From Clostridiaceae bacterium (lineage in GTDB: Bacteria; Bacillota; Clostridia; DSM-8532), in assembly GCA_012727625.1 (NCBI GenBank), contig JAAYGP010000205.1:1-18691 (forward strand): DNA of 18,691 nucleotides, in the 5' to 3' direction. The position numbers and the translations under genes are program-made. Shown here in pieces: positions 1-7,892 of this stretch. Under the pieces are notes generated by a model. The model saw only the letters and a list, made by a program, of their open reading frames with translations. It had not been told where the DNA came from and searched no databases. Each line of letters starts with the position of its first letter. Position 1 is the first letter of the stretch.

Positions 1-764
1 CCATTTAACACCCTGTGGCATTTAGTGCCGGCCAGCCGCATCAATCTTGTCTGAGGAGGATTATAAACTGTGTCCAGAACAAGATGGTGAGGAAGAAAAT
101 TATAATTTTCCGGAAGCGAATGGTTATCTATGTCGGGAAACATTCCGGCCGATGTTGCGTTTATAATAATGTCCGCATTATAGAAGTTATGTATGGTTTC
201 CGGTTCGTTTAAATCTGCCGCAAAGGCTATATTTCCAAACCGTTTATTTATTCTCTCACACAATTCCCTTGACTTTATCTGCGTGCGGTTTATAAAGGTA
301 ACTTTCTCACACAACTCATACGCGCATGCCACAGCAATTGCCCTGGCTATTCCCCCGGAGCCGATAAGGAAAATTTTCTTTCCTGTCAGTGTTTCTCCTG
401 TAATCTTTGGAAATGCTTTTTGAAAAGCCTTAACTTCAGTATTGTTTCCGTTATATCCCCTGTCATCTGCCCGGATTATGTTAACTGCTCCGCTTATCCG
501 TGCTTCTTCCGTCTGCGTAGCCAAAAGACCATCCAAATCACATCTGTGTGGTGTGTCTATATATACCCCTTTGCAGTTTAATATCTGCAAGGCATCAAGT
601 ACCATCTGAACGTCATAACGGTTTGTATCAAACGGCATCATAACCGAATTATAACCCATAAAGCTTACAATTGTATTAAAAAGACCGGGTATCGGCGAAA
701 ACCCAGTGTATTTCCCTGTAATCGCATACAGGGAGGTTTTACCGTCAATATTAAGTTCCGGCAT
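1..764 (-). CDS. aroE: AroE-family dehydrogenase, divergent, partial at its C-terminus
   Basis: The frame is open from ATG 764 to the left edge (254 residues seen; the family is usually 270-290, so the last part lies outside). A G-rich ribosome binding site (GGGGG, 773-777) precedes the ATG. The C-terminal NADP-binding half is typical: GSGGIARA dinucleotide loop (about residue 137), NRT, NATSAGM and DTVYNP. The N-terminal substrate half is not: the usual SKS shikimate-binding motif reads TGFSP, the catalytic Lys of the NVTVPFK motif is replaced by Arg74 (DTPHR), and the Asp of GDNTDG is replaced by Glu110 (GNNTE). AroE reduces 3-dehydroshikimate to shikimate in aromatic amino acid synthesis. 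Because the catalytic Lys/Asp pair is changed, this copy may act on another substrate or be a paralogue. It lies 30 bp after yqeG and is probably co-transcribed with it. Family membership is firm; the exact reaction is not. Confidence 0.82.
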   Translation of the reverse strand, partial: MPELNIDGKTSLYAITGKYTGFSPIPGLFNTIVSFMGYNSVMMPFDTNRYDVQMVLDALQILNCKGVYIDTPHRCDLDGLLATQTEEARISGAVNIIRADDRGYNGNNTEVKAFQKAFPKITGETLTGKKIFLIGSGGIARAIAVACAYELCEKVTFINRTQIKSRELCERINKRFGNIAFAADLNEPETIHNFYNADIIINATSAGMFPDIDNHSLPENYNFLPHHLVLDTVYNPPQTRLMRLAGTKCHRVLN

Positions 765-794
765 TCTGCATTCCCCCACATGCATAATAAACAA

Positions 795-1286
795 CTAAAC
801 GGGCTTTTTCTTTACAAATATTTTCTCTAATATTCTCTTTATCCGAACAGAAATTGGCTCATTTTCATCCAGAGGTTCTACAAGAATTGTTGTTAAACCT
901 AACCTGTTTCCTCCACGAATGTCAGTAAAAAGCTGATCCCCTATAACAGCTGTCTCGGAGGGAATTATATCAAGCTTTGACATTGCTTTGCGAAATCCTT
1001 TGGCTGATGGCTTAAAGGCACGATACCTTGCATACAGCCCGAGCTTTTCGTTAAAAACGTCCACCCGTCTTTTTGTGGCATTAGAAACTATGGCTGTTTT
1101 GATGCCATTGTCCTGAAAAAACTTTATCAGTTCTATAACCTTTTCATCAGGGATTTTCTGCTTATGTGTTATAAGAGTATTATCTATATCAAGAAGAACA
1201 CCTTTAATCCCTCTGTTCTTCAGCCAATTTATATCCAGCGTAAATATTGATTTTACACAAAGGTCTGGTTGTAAACCTTTGCCCAT
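795..1286 (-). CDS. yqeG: YqeG-family HAD-IIIA phosphatase
   Basis: This 163-residue protein shows all HAD motifs: motif I DIDNTL (Asp33 nucleophile, Asp35 acid/base), motif II VSNA (Ser68), motif III Lys92 in FKPSAKGF, and motif IV GDQLFTD (Asp117, Asp122). There is no large cap domain, and the length matches YqeG proteins. The family is an intracellular phosphatase whose physiological substrate is not settled; in Bacillus, yqeG lies next to yqeH and aroE, and the same yqeG-aroE order is seen here. The start ATG has an AGGAGG site (1293-1298) at a 6-nt spacing. A good promoter lies so close upstream that the leader should be only about 12 nt. Stop TAG lies 30 bp before the AroE-like start. 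Confidence 0.93.
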   Translation of the reverse strand: MGKGLQPDLCVKSIFTLDINWLKNRGIKGVLLDIDNTLITHKQKIPDEKVIELIKFFQDNGIKTAIVSNATKRRVDVFNEKLGLYARYRAFKPSAKGFRKAMSKLDIIPSETAVIGDQLFTDIRGGNRLGLTTILVEPLDENEPISVRIKRILEKIFVKKKPV

Positions 1287-1304
1287 ATATAACCTCCTTT
1301 TCGT

Positions 1305-1333
1305 ATCATACCAGACTTAATATTTCTATGCAA
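1305..1333 (-). promoter_or_regulatory. Sigma-A promoter of yqeG-aroE
   Basis: On the minus strand TTGCAT (1328-1333), a 17-bp spacer and TATGAT (1305-1310) with a TG before the -10 box form a near-consensus promoter. The predicted start of transcription (about 1298) coincides with the ribosome binding site, so the 5' leader would be minimal. Confidence 0.7.
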
Positions 1334-1340
1334 GAATTTG

Positions 1341-1370
1341 TTTACAGCCCCATGATTATTGTGATAGAAT
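1341..1370 (+). promoter_or_regulatory. Sigma-A promoter of ilvE
   Basis: TTTACA (1341-1346), an 18-bp spacer and an extended -10 TGATAGAAT (TAGAAT 1365-1370) point toward ilvE. The leader would be about 110 nt. I see no T-box (no GGTGG..ACC-type anticodon-specifier structure) and no attenuator hairpin in it, only an A/T-rich tract (1418-1440). Confidence 0.6.
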
Positions 1371-1487
1371 ACATAAAATAATAAAGTCTTATTTTACATA
1401 TTGCAGCCGGACAAACTTTTATTTTATTTTTATTTTTTATAGTTTCCAATGGTAAATGCAATTATTTTATTCAGGAGCGTGATATAG

Positions 1488-2549
1488 ATGACAATTTCTG
1501 TTGAAAAAACAAAAAATCCTAAGCAGAAACCAGCAAGTGACAATCTCGTTTTTGGAACTACTTTTTCCGATCATATGTTCATTTGCGACTACGAACCGGA
1601 AAAAGGCTGGCATAATGCTCGTATCGTACCCTATCAGGATCTTTGCGTTTCGCCTGCGCTTATGACTTTCCACTATGGCCAAAGTATTTTTGAAGGTTTA
1701 AAAGCATATAAAACAGAGAATAAAAAAGTAAATCTCTTCAGACCGATTGAAAATATGAGAAGACTTAATGACTCATGCGAAAGACTTTGTATTCCTCCCG
1801 TTGACGAAAAATTTGGTGTTGAAGCAATTAAGACGCTGGTTGACACAGACAGGGATTGGGTGCCGGAAGAACCGGGTACTTCCCTTTATATCCGTCCGTT
1901 CATTTTTGCCACCGATCCTTTTTTGGGTGTACGCCCATCTGAAACATACAGCTTTATTATAATAACAGGCCCGGTCGGAGCATATTACAAAGAGGGTATG
2001 AATCCTGTCAAAATATATGTGGAACCAAATTATGTCCGTGCCGTAGTTGGCGGTCTTGGGGAAGCAAAAGCAGCCGCTAATTACGCCGCAAGCCTTAAAG
2101 CCCAGGTTGAAGCAAAGGCAAAGGGCTATACACAGGTATTATGGCTTGACGGGGTTGAAAAAAAATATATTGAGGAAGTTGGCACAATGAATGTATTCTT
2201 TGTCATCGGTGACGAAGTAGTGACTCCTATGCTGACCGGAAGCATTTTGCCGGGCATCACAAGAAAATCTTCCATCGAACTATTAAGATCCTGGGGCTAT
2301 AAAGTTAATGAGCGCCGTATTTCCATTGACGAGGTTTATGCGGCATATGAGAAAGGTCTGCTTAAGGAAGTTTTCGGAACCGGTACCGCGGCTGTTATAT
2401 CACCTGTGGGTGAATTGAACTGGAACGGCAGGGAAATCACGGTTAACAACGGTAATACAGGGCCTGTATCACAACGTCTTTATGACACAATGACAGGAAT
2501 TCAGTACGGGAAGCTTCCCGATACATTCGGATGGATTGAAACCATCTGA
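1488..2549 (+). CDS. ilvE: Branched-chain amino acid aminotransferase
   Basis: A fold-type IV PLP aminotransferase of 353 residues, the usual length of the BCAT group that includes the mammalian enzymes. Recognisable blocks are FHYGQSIFEGLKAY (61-74), YIRPF (about 134), the PLP-binding Lys194 in GEAKAAANYAAS, EVGTMN (230-235), LPGITR (254-259) and the phosphate-binding GTGTAA (297-302). It catalyses the last transamination in Leu, Ile and Val synthesis, or the first step of their breakdown, in the cytosol with 2-oxoglutarate/glutamate as partner. The ATG follows AGGAG (1473-1477) at a 10-nt spacing. It is a single-gene transcript: its own promoter lies upstream and a strong hairpin sits 16 bp after the stop. 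Confidence 0.96.
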   Translation: MTISVEKTKNPKQKPASDNLVFGTTFSDHMFICDYEPEKGWHNARIVPYQDLCVSPALMTFHYGQSIFEGLKAYKTENKKVNLFRPIENMRRLNDSCERLCIPPVDEKFGVEAIKTLVDTDRDWVPEEPGTSLYIRPFIFATDPFLGVRPSETYSFIIITGPVGAYYKEGMNPVKIYVEPNYVRAVVGGLGEAKAAANYAASLKAQVEAKAKGYTQVLWLDGVEKKYIEEVGTMNVFFVIGDEVVTPMLTGSILPGITRKSSIELLRSWGYKVNERRISIDEVYAAYEKGLLKEVFGTGTAAVISPVGELNWNGREITVNNGNTGPVSQRLYDTMTGIQYGKLPDTFGWIETI

Positions 2550-2565
2550 GTATAAGATCCTTAAG

Positions 2566-2591
2566 AAATGCCCGGATATATCCGGGCATTT
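2566..2591 (+). terminator. Terminator hairpin after ilvE
   Basis: A perfect 26-bp palindrome: arm 2566-2578 (AAATGCCCGGATA) pairs with arm 2579-2591. Outside it CTTAAG is repeated on both sides, extending the symmetry. The T-run after it is weak (TTTATCTT), so it may work as a terminator, probably in both directions, or as a 3'-end stabiliser. Confidence 0.7.
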
Positions 2592-2790
2592 ATCTTAAGC
2601 ATGAAATAACCATTCAATTATTTGAAATTAATCCATTCATAATTTTATATGATACATCTGTTCCAAACTGTTCTTAATATCCAAATGCCCTAAATTTTCA
2701 TAATATGCCAATTATTAGTTTTAAATATTTTTGCCTGTTACGTCATTATTGTATAATCGCAAGCACGGAATTATCTGACGCTTTCGAAAA

Positions 2791-2830
2791 AAATATATAA
2801 AAGCAAAGGACCGGCTTAATCATCCAGTCC
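2791..2830 (-). terminator. Intrinsic terminator of the tRNA-Gln gene
   Basis: On the minus strand GGACTGG (2824-2830) pairs with CCGGTCC (2808-2814), seven pairs including one G-U, followed by a T-rich run through 2791 and beyond. It begins directly at the encoded CCA end of the tRNA. Confidence 0.7.
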
Positions 2831-2904
2831 TGGCTGCGGACTAAGGATTCGAACCCTAACAAAATGAGCCAGAGTCATTCGTGCTACCATTACACCAGTC
2901 CGCA
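2831..2904 (-). tRNA. tRNA-Gln (anticodon CTG)
   Basis: The 74-nt cloverleaf folds cleanly: acceptor stem TGCGGAC/GTCCGCA (7 of 7), D stem GTGT/GCAC, anticodon stem AATGA/TCATT with loop CTCTGGC (anticodon CTG), T stem TAGGG/CCTTA with loop TTCGAAT, discriminator G and encoded CCA. CTG reads the CAG codon for glutamine. It is a single tRNA gene with its own promoter and terminator, not part of a cluster. Confidence 0.95.
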
Positions 2905-2935
2905 TTATTAAACAAAACATTATGCAGCAAAATAT

Positions 2936-2964
2936 ATTATAATACAAATTTCTGTTCTATGCAA
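2936..2964 (-). promoter_or_regulatory. Sigma-A promoter of tRNA-Gln
   Basis: Minus strand TTGCAT (2959-2964), 17-bp spacer, perfect TATAAT (2936-2941). Predicted start near 2929, about 25 nt before the mature tRNA 5' end. Confidence 0.8.
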
Positions 2965-3002
2965 GCGGTAATTGATGTACATTATTGGCTAAAACAGGAA
3001 TG

Positions 3003-3037
3003 AAAGCCAAAGCCGCTTATCAGGCGGCTTCAGCTTT
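3003..3037 (-). terminator. Hairpin, probable terminator after the lyase gene
   Basis: AAGCCGC (3010-3016) pairs with GCGGCTT (3024-3030), and outer arms AAAGC (3003-3007) and GCTTT (3033-3037) extend it across a 2x2 internal loop. It lies about 95 bp after the lyase stop. The T-tract is short on both strands, so direction and strength are uncertain. Confidence 0.5.
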
Positions 3038-3070
3038 TAGGGGTGGTATAATGAATATAATGTTATTCAG

Positions 3071-3110
3071 ACAATACCATTTCTTTTCCGGTTACCGGAC
3101 GTGGTATTGT
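3071..3110 (-). terminator. Nested hairpin just after the lyase stop
   Basis: Outer arms ACAATACCA (3071-3079) and TGGTATTGT (3102-3110) enclose a second hairpin, TCCGG (3087-3091) and CCGGA (3095-3099) with a TTA loop. It begins about 20 bp after the lyase stop. There is no T-tract, so it may protect the mRNA 3' end, with the hairpin at 3003-3037 as terminator. Confidence 0.45.
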
Positions 3111-3129
3111 GGTTTATAAAATTATGCTG

Positions 3130-4117
3130 CTATTCAAGCGCGGTGCTTCTTATTACAACTTTACCTATATTGATTGACCAGTATGGCGTTGCAGGCGGAT
3201 CATTACCATCATTTACATACGTATTAAGCGGGTTTACCTCCCCTGTCGGCCTTATTTTGACCTTATAAACGCCGTCTGGCAGTTCGGGGCTGGTATACAC
3301 AAGAACATTCTGAGCCTTATCCTCCGCATAAACATCAACCAGCTCCTCTTCAATAACTACATTATCATTTTCATCCAGTATGCTGATTGCCACTATACCG
3401 CCATAGGGCGCGGTTTCAGCGTAAACAGATACTCCGATACCCTGGAATTTATACGCAACATAAGCATCCGTTGCCCCTCTGTCGTTATAAATGGATTTCG
3501 CGGAGCTTACTGTCCAGTTTGTGGTCGATTTTCCGTACAACACCATAGGAGTACCATTTGAGAAAGTATATTGATTAATTCCGTCACCCTGGTTTGACTG
3601 CTCAAAGGTTAATGTTACATCCCGTGGTTCTACGGTCGGCCTGTCTATAACAACCACTTTGAACAGGTTAATGGACCAGTAAGGCGTTTGCGGTGGATCA
3701 TTGCCGTCGTTAACGTAGGGATTCAATGGGTTCACTTCTCCGGTTGGCCTTACCATCAGCTTATAGATACCTTTAGGCAGATTCGGGCTTGTATAGACCA
3801 GTTCTCCCTTGACAGTTGTTTCGGAATATGTGTCAATCAGCGTTCCCTCAACAACAATATTATCGTTCTCATCGAGAATGCTGATTTCGGCTATTCCTCC
3901 GAAAGGAGCAATTTCCGTGTAAAGCTCAATGCTCGTTCCTTCAAACTTAAAGCATACATACGCGTCATCTGAAGGACGGTTGTTGTATATTGAATTTCCT
4001 CCACTTACAGTCCACGTCATGGTATTGGTGCCATACATAACTTTTGCTGTTCCGTCGGAATAGGTATACTGATTGATTCCATCACCCTGGTTGCTGGCTC
4101 TGAAATCCACCGTTGTT
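3130..4117 (-). repeat. Two tandem homologous C-terminal modules in the lyase
   Basis: The DNA for the two modules (about 3640-4117 and 3130-3620) encodes about 150 residues each, roughly 60% identical by eye. Both start with SNQGDGINQYT, share SIYN, GGI, AISILDENDN or EISILDENDN, and end with RPTGEVNPLN, YVNDGNDPP and TPYWSIN. Codons differ widely between the copies, so the duplication is old. The position after a Pro/Thr linker suggests carbohydrate- or wall-binding modules. I do not recognise a named family. Confidence 0.8.
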
Positions 4118-7100
4118 CTTGATGGATCCGGTGTGGGTGTTGGAGATGGCGTAATCGGCAATGGTGTGGGTGTGGGCGCAGGAGGAGTAACAATCGGGGT
4201 TGGGAAGGGTATTACTCCGCTAAACCCTTCAATAAAACCGGTATCAATATCATCACTGTAAATAAGCTTTGCGTTGCCGCCCATATTTAAGGTTTTGGAT
4301 ATGGTACAGCCTGTTACAACAGAATTGCCGTTTATTAACAAGTTTGCATTCGGCGCGTATATGAGAGTAACATCAGCTTTAGCATTTCCATTTATGTTAA
4401 CGGATTTTCCGCCGGTAATTATTGTGCCTTCGAATTTGCAGTTACCCAGAATGTCGATATCAGCCTTTTGGGCAAATACATAGCCGCACAATCCGGCATT
4501 CAGCAACAAATCAAGTTTTGTGCCCTTGTAGTATAATTCTACATTATCAGGTTTTCCGTTAACATTAATACCATTGCCGCCAATATGGATTCTGTCCTTG
4601 ACATACAGAATTAATTTTCCTTTTCCGGTTCTCAGGACGTTTATGCTGCCGTTGCCGGTGATGGTTAATATGTCAGCGGCAATTACAACATCGTCGTTGC
4701 CGACAACAACATTAAGTTTATCGTTTACAAGAAAGTTACTGAAAGAAAAAACGGCTTTCTCAGACACAGAATCCCCTGGCTTCAGAAGATTTGAAAAGTC
4801 CGGGAATGCGGGGATGGAATAATCTCTGCTCTGGGAAGCGTAAATATCTCCCTGAATGGAAGCTCTTCCGGTTACGGAAACCGCAGATGCAGGGGCATTG
4901 GTTCCAATATTTCCTGTCACTTTTGAATTGCCTGTAAGCTTAATGCTTCCGGTTGAAAACGGCATATCCAGAACAGGAGCGCCAAAGGATGCCGTTCCGT
5001 TAACCAGGGTAACGTCAAAAGTGCCCTCCGGTACATTCACTGTTATCCATCCGTCTCCGGCAGCCACAACATCAGCATTTGCATCATTCAGCTTAACACC
5101 TTTGACACCGGGATAATAGAATGTAACATTTGTTCCTTTTGAAACAATGCTTCCGGTTTTTCCGTTCATATAAACACTTACATAATCATCCGATAAAAAG
5201 CCTTGTTTTTTGGAAGCACCGTCATTGAAGCTTTTTCCGTTACGCACAAAGTAGAAACCGGTGGTCTTTTTGTCATTGCGGTACATAGCTGCCGAACCCA
5301 GGAACTCAAAGTTATCATATTTTACTGTTTCATCCCCGGAAGATTCAATAGCGTAATCAACTGTATCCTCATCCAGGTATATAATCGCGCCGGTGTAATT
5401 GCTCCCTGAAATGCTTACCATATTCGCTTTTTCATGGCTTTCATCACTCGGGAATAGAATTGTCACAATATTTTTCTTTCCTGTGCTTGCATCTGTGTTG
5501 TAAGTTGAGTACAGGTAATTTGCCACAAAGGAATTTCCGTAACTTCCAATAACACCTTTTTTAATATCAGCTGACTTTGGTGAAGTTGCCAGGAATATGT
5601 TCAGATCAACATCAGAGCTTGTTATTCTGTTCATAGTCCATTTGTATTCTTTATCGGGATATACCACGCTGTAGGTTTCTGACGGAGGATGAAGAGCAAC
5701 TTGAGCTGTTTTTCCGGGCTGTGTTGCAGTTACTTCGTCAAAAAGCACCCAATAGCCATTGTTATTCCCATCAGGGGATATTGATACAAGGTTTCTGATA
5801 TGCTTTCCGTTGGGAAGCGCACTGCCCGAATCACCGGATGCATAGCTTAACAGGTCAGATACAAAGCCCTCCGTAATACCCGCGCCACTTTTTAAAACAT
5901 GATCATTATCAGGTTTCGGATCGTATTCATCATAGTCGTTATAGTCTATAAGAACGGTGTTTCCTGAAACCGCCCTGTTACTTATGTAATCCCAGGAGAA
6001 GTCCAGCGCTCCGGAAGCCCAGTAGTTATATCCGGAATTGACAAGCAATAATTCACCATAAGCGGAAACATTTATTGCATTTACTTCTTTATGGCTGTGG
6101 CCGTCTGATTTCTTAGGATTCCACAAAACTGCCCTTAAGGCGTCATAGCTTTCACTGTGTTCAAACAGGAAAGCACCGCCGTCAGGATATATTTTGCTTT
6201 TTGCAGGCTCAGGCTCCGGCTGGTTTGCATCATGTAGCACATAGTTTAAGAGCCGCCCGGGAGGCAATGGATTATCCTTCAATATCCATCCCGCATATTT
6301 AGCCGCATCTTCAGAGAATTTGCCCGCTTTGAAAATGGAGTATCTTCTTCCCAGGGTATTATTATATACGGAATCGCCAAAAACCCACATACGTTTATTT
6401 GCTGTTACACCGTGACCATAGAGCCATTCATAAAAGCTCCTGACCCGGTAATCATTGTAAAAATCATATAGGCCGGTATATGTAAGTACATCCATAAAAT
6501 ATTGTTTCGCATGCCTGTCGGAATTAAACCTTGCATTTGAATAGCCTGTGCCGGGTAATCCAACACCATCCGAAGACATATAGCCTACGACGCTTGCCAG
6601 ATAGCCGTCAATTACTTCATCAAATTTTTCTGTGTCATTACTATATACAGTCCATATTCCGCGGGCACCCCAGAGGGCGGTATTCCAGCTGAATTCATTA
6701 TCCCAGTACCATTCGCCTATTTGCTGCAAAATTTCCTCCGCGTTTTCTATTTCTTCCGCTGTGAGCTCAGGGTATATAATGTCCAATGCCAATACCGCAC
6801 TGAAAAAAGCTGTGCTTGGCGGAATTGCATATGTCCAGTTGTTGTATACCATTTCGTCATATATATTTCCGGAAACCCCCTCATCGAAGTACTTAAAGGT
6901 GTCATATATTTTGTCAACGTATATATCCCTGTTGTCCGGATCAAGAATGTAGGCCAGGGAGCAGGAGTCCATAATATAGCTTATGGCCATACACCTGTTT
7001 GTATAATTATCGCTTTCATTGACGACAAGGTTTTTGGCATCCGATATGGCTGATGCTTTCAAGGAAGCCCAGGGTTCTTCGTTGGCACGACTTCTCAGCT

Positions 7101-7236
7101 CATCATATTCGGACTGGCTTACAATCAGAAAAGGATGCTCAGGAGAAGATGCCTGGCTTTCCAGGGCAGGAGTTGCCATACCCAGAAATACAAACACCAT
7201 AAGAACTACTGACAGTACTCTGAATCTTCTGTTCAC
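3130..7236 (-). CDS. Secreted heparinase II/III-like polysaccharide lyase, multidomain
   Basis: A 1368-residue exported enzyme. A signal peptide (RR, hydrophobic stretch to about residue 22, then ALESQA) is followed by an alpha/alpha-toroid region (about 35-330, rich in Trp/Tyr, with NTALWGARGIW) and a heparinase II/III-type beta region with the HSHKEVN motif (His380, His382). This family cleaves uronic-acid polysaccharides by beta-elimination; the substrate cannot be read from sequence. Residues about 750-1000 form a Gly/Asn-rich polymer-forming region like DUF7305 (LTITGNGS, LILYVK, IYAPNANLLINGN). A Pro/Thr linker (about 1009-1038) leads to two homologous modules (about 1041-1193 and 1207-1364). 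No dockerin or SLH domain is present, so it is probably released. The first in-frame TTG (7245) abuts AAGGAGG (7246-7252) with no spacing, so GTG 7236, at 9 nt, is the likely start. Confidence 0.88.
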   Translation of the reverse strand: MNRRFRVLSVVLMVFVFLGMATPALESQASSPEHPFLIVSQSEYDELRSRANEEPWASLKASAISDAKNLVVNESDNYTNRCMAISYIMDSCSLAYILDPDNRDIYVDKIYDTFKYFDEGVSGNIYDEMVYNNWTYAIPPSTAFFSAVLALDIIYPELTAEEIENAEEILQQIGEWYWDNEFSWNTALWGARGIWTVYSNDTEKFDEVIDGYLASVVGYMSSDGVGLPGTGYSNARFNSDRHAKQYFMDVLTYTGLYDFYNDYRVRSFYEWLYGHGVTANKRMWVFGDSVYNNTLGRRYSIFKAGKFSEDAAKYAGWILKDNPLPPGRLLNYVLHDANQPEPEPAKSKIYPDGGAFLFEHSESYDALRAVLWNPKKSDGHSHKEVNAINVSAYGELLLVNSGYNYWASGALDFSWDYISNRAVSGNTVLIDYNDYDEYDPKPDNDHVLKSGAGITEGFVSDLLSYASGDSGSALPNGKHIRNLVSISPDGNNNGYWVLFDEVTATQPGKTAQVALHPPSETYSVVYPDKEYKWTMNRITSSDVDLNIFLATSPKSADIKKGVIGSYGNSFVANYLYSTYNTDASTGKKNIVTILFPSDESHEKANMVSISGSNYTGAIIYLDEDTVDYAIESSGDETVKYDNFEFLGSAAMYRNDKKTTGFYFVRNGKSFNDGASKKQGFLSDDYVSVYMNGKTGSIVSKGTNVTFYYPGVKGVKLNDANADVVAAGDGWITVNVPEGTFDVTLVNGTASFGAPVLDMPFSTGSIKLTGNSKVTGNIGTNAPASAVSVTGRASIQGDIYASQSRDYSIPAFPDFSNLLKPGDSVSEKAVFSFSNFLVNDKLNVVVGNDDVVIAADILTITGNGSINVLRTGKGKLILYVKDRIHIGGNGINVNGKPDNVELYYKGTKLDLLLNAGLCGYVFAQKADIDILGNCKFEGTIITGGKSVNINGNAKADVTLIYAPNANLLINGNSVVTGCTISKTLNMGGNAKLIYSDDIDTGFIEGFSGVIPFPTPIVTPPAPTPTPLPITPSPTPTPDPSRTTVDFRASNQGDGINQYTYSDGTAKVMYGTNTMTWTVSGGNSIYNNRPSDDAYVCFKFEGTSIELYTEIAPFGGIAEISILDENDNIVVEGTLIDTYSETTVKGELVYTSPNLPKGIYKLMVRPTGEVNPLNPYVNDGNDPPQTPYWSINLFKVVVIDRPTVEPRDVTLTFEQSNQGDGINQYTFSNGTPMVLYGKSTTNWTVSSAKSIYNDRGATDAYVAYKFQGIGVSVYAETAPYGGIVAISILDENDNVVIEEELVDVYAEDKAQNVLVYTSPELPDGVYKVKIRPTGEVNPLNTYVNDGNDPPATPYWSINIGKVVIRSTALE

Positions 7237-7481
7237 TAAATACAACCTCCTTAATACTTAAATAAATGCATACCATTCAGGGCTTGTTATTCTTTAATTA
7301 ACCCCTGGTTTTTGCCCTGATCTTTAAGATATTGTTATTAATGGAATGCAGTAAATATGTTCAGTCATCAAGAATGTGAACTTAAGATGAAGTAAGGCAG
7401 AGTAAAACAATACCCTGATTCATATGCCATTGCCATGGAAATATTCATGAACTGGTATTATTTCACTGCCGCTTTAATATA

Positions 7482-7495
7482 TAGAACGCGTTCTA
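7482..7495. promoter_or_regulatory. Perfect 14-bp palindrome, possible LacI-type operator
   Basis: TAGAACGCGTTCTA is fully symmetric with a central CG pair, as in LacI-family operators. It would cover about +1 to +14 of the predicted lyase transcript, where a repressor would block RNA polymerase. The regulator is not in the window. Confidence 0.5.
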
Positions 7496-7501
7496 AAGCT
7501 T

Positions 7502-7530
7502 ATATTAATATGAATAATCTATGTTGTAAA
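7502..7530 (-). promoter_or_regulatory. Candidate promoter of the lyase gene
   Basis: Minus strand TTTACA (7525-7530), 17-bp spacer, TAATAT (7502-7507). Expected start about 7495, giving a ~260-nt leader. The -10 box matches the consensus only in part, so this is a candidate. Confidence 0.35.
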
Positions 7531-7892
7531 CGGACAAAAAATTAGATTTATAGACAATAATTTAGTTCCCTTTGAAGAAACAAATTCCTTTATATTTCCT
7601 ATATTATAAGTGGTATATAGATCAGATAATTTTTGTATTCATAAATAATCCTGTAATTTTTAATCAGAAAAAATTATAATATGCAGTTTATGAAGTGGAT
7701 ATTCATTATATTACAAAGAGCTGTTATTAAGTTATAAAGGGCTTTTGCGTCCTTAGTTAATACAATGCCGATTATGTTGTAACATATTAAACCGGGTTCA
7801 AAAAGAAAGGAATGAATACTGCCGGTGAACAAAAGCCTAATTGTCCGGGTTATCCGAATTTTACCCATTTTCTCAATATCCGCAAAATGGCT

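Noticed and set aside
1377..1487. T-box or attenuator in the ilvE leader
   Set aside because: The leader is only about 110 nt, with no T-box core sequence and no terminator hairpin, only a T-rich tract.
1467..1682. Minus-strand open frame of 71 codons within and before ilvE
   Set aside because: It is the antisense shadow of ilvE, without a ribosome binding site or recognisable protein.
2731..2757. TTGCCT and TATAAT on the plus strand, like a promoter
   Set aside because: Spacing is only 15 bp and no plus-strand gene follows; the next features are the tRNA and its terminator on the other strand.
3688..7261. Many plus-strand open frames of 60-110 codons opposite the lyase gene
   Set aside because: They follow the codon pattern of the opposite strand, have no ribosome binding sites and show no domains.
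7735..7760. GGACGCAAAAGCCC on the minus strand, like part of a c-di-GMP-I (GEMM) riboswitch
   Set aside because: The rest of the aptamer (GCAAACC segment, tetraloop receptor, second helix) is missing and the site is upstream of the lyase promoter candidate, so a chance match is more likely.
7674..7868. Minus-strand frame of 64 codons in the intergenic region
   Set aside because: No ribosome binding site, no domain and unlikely composition; the region is better explained as non-coding.
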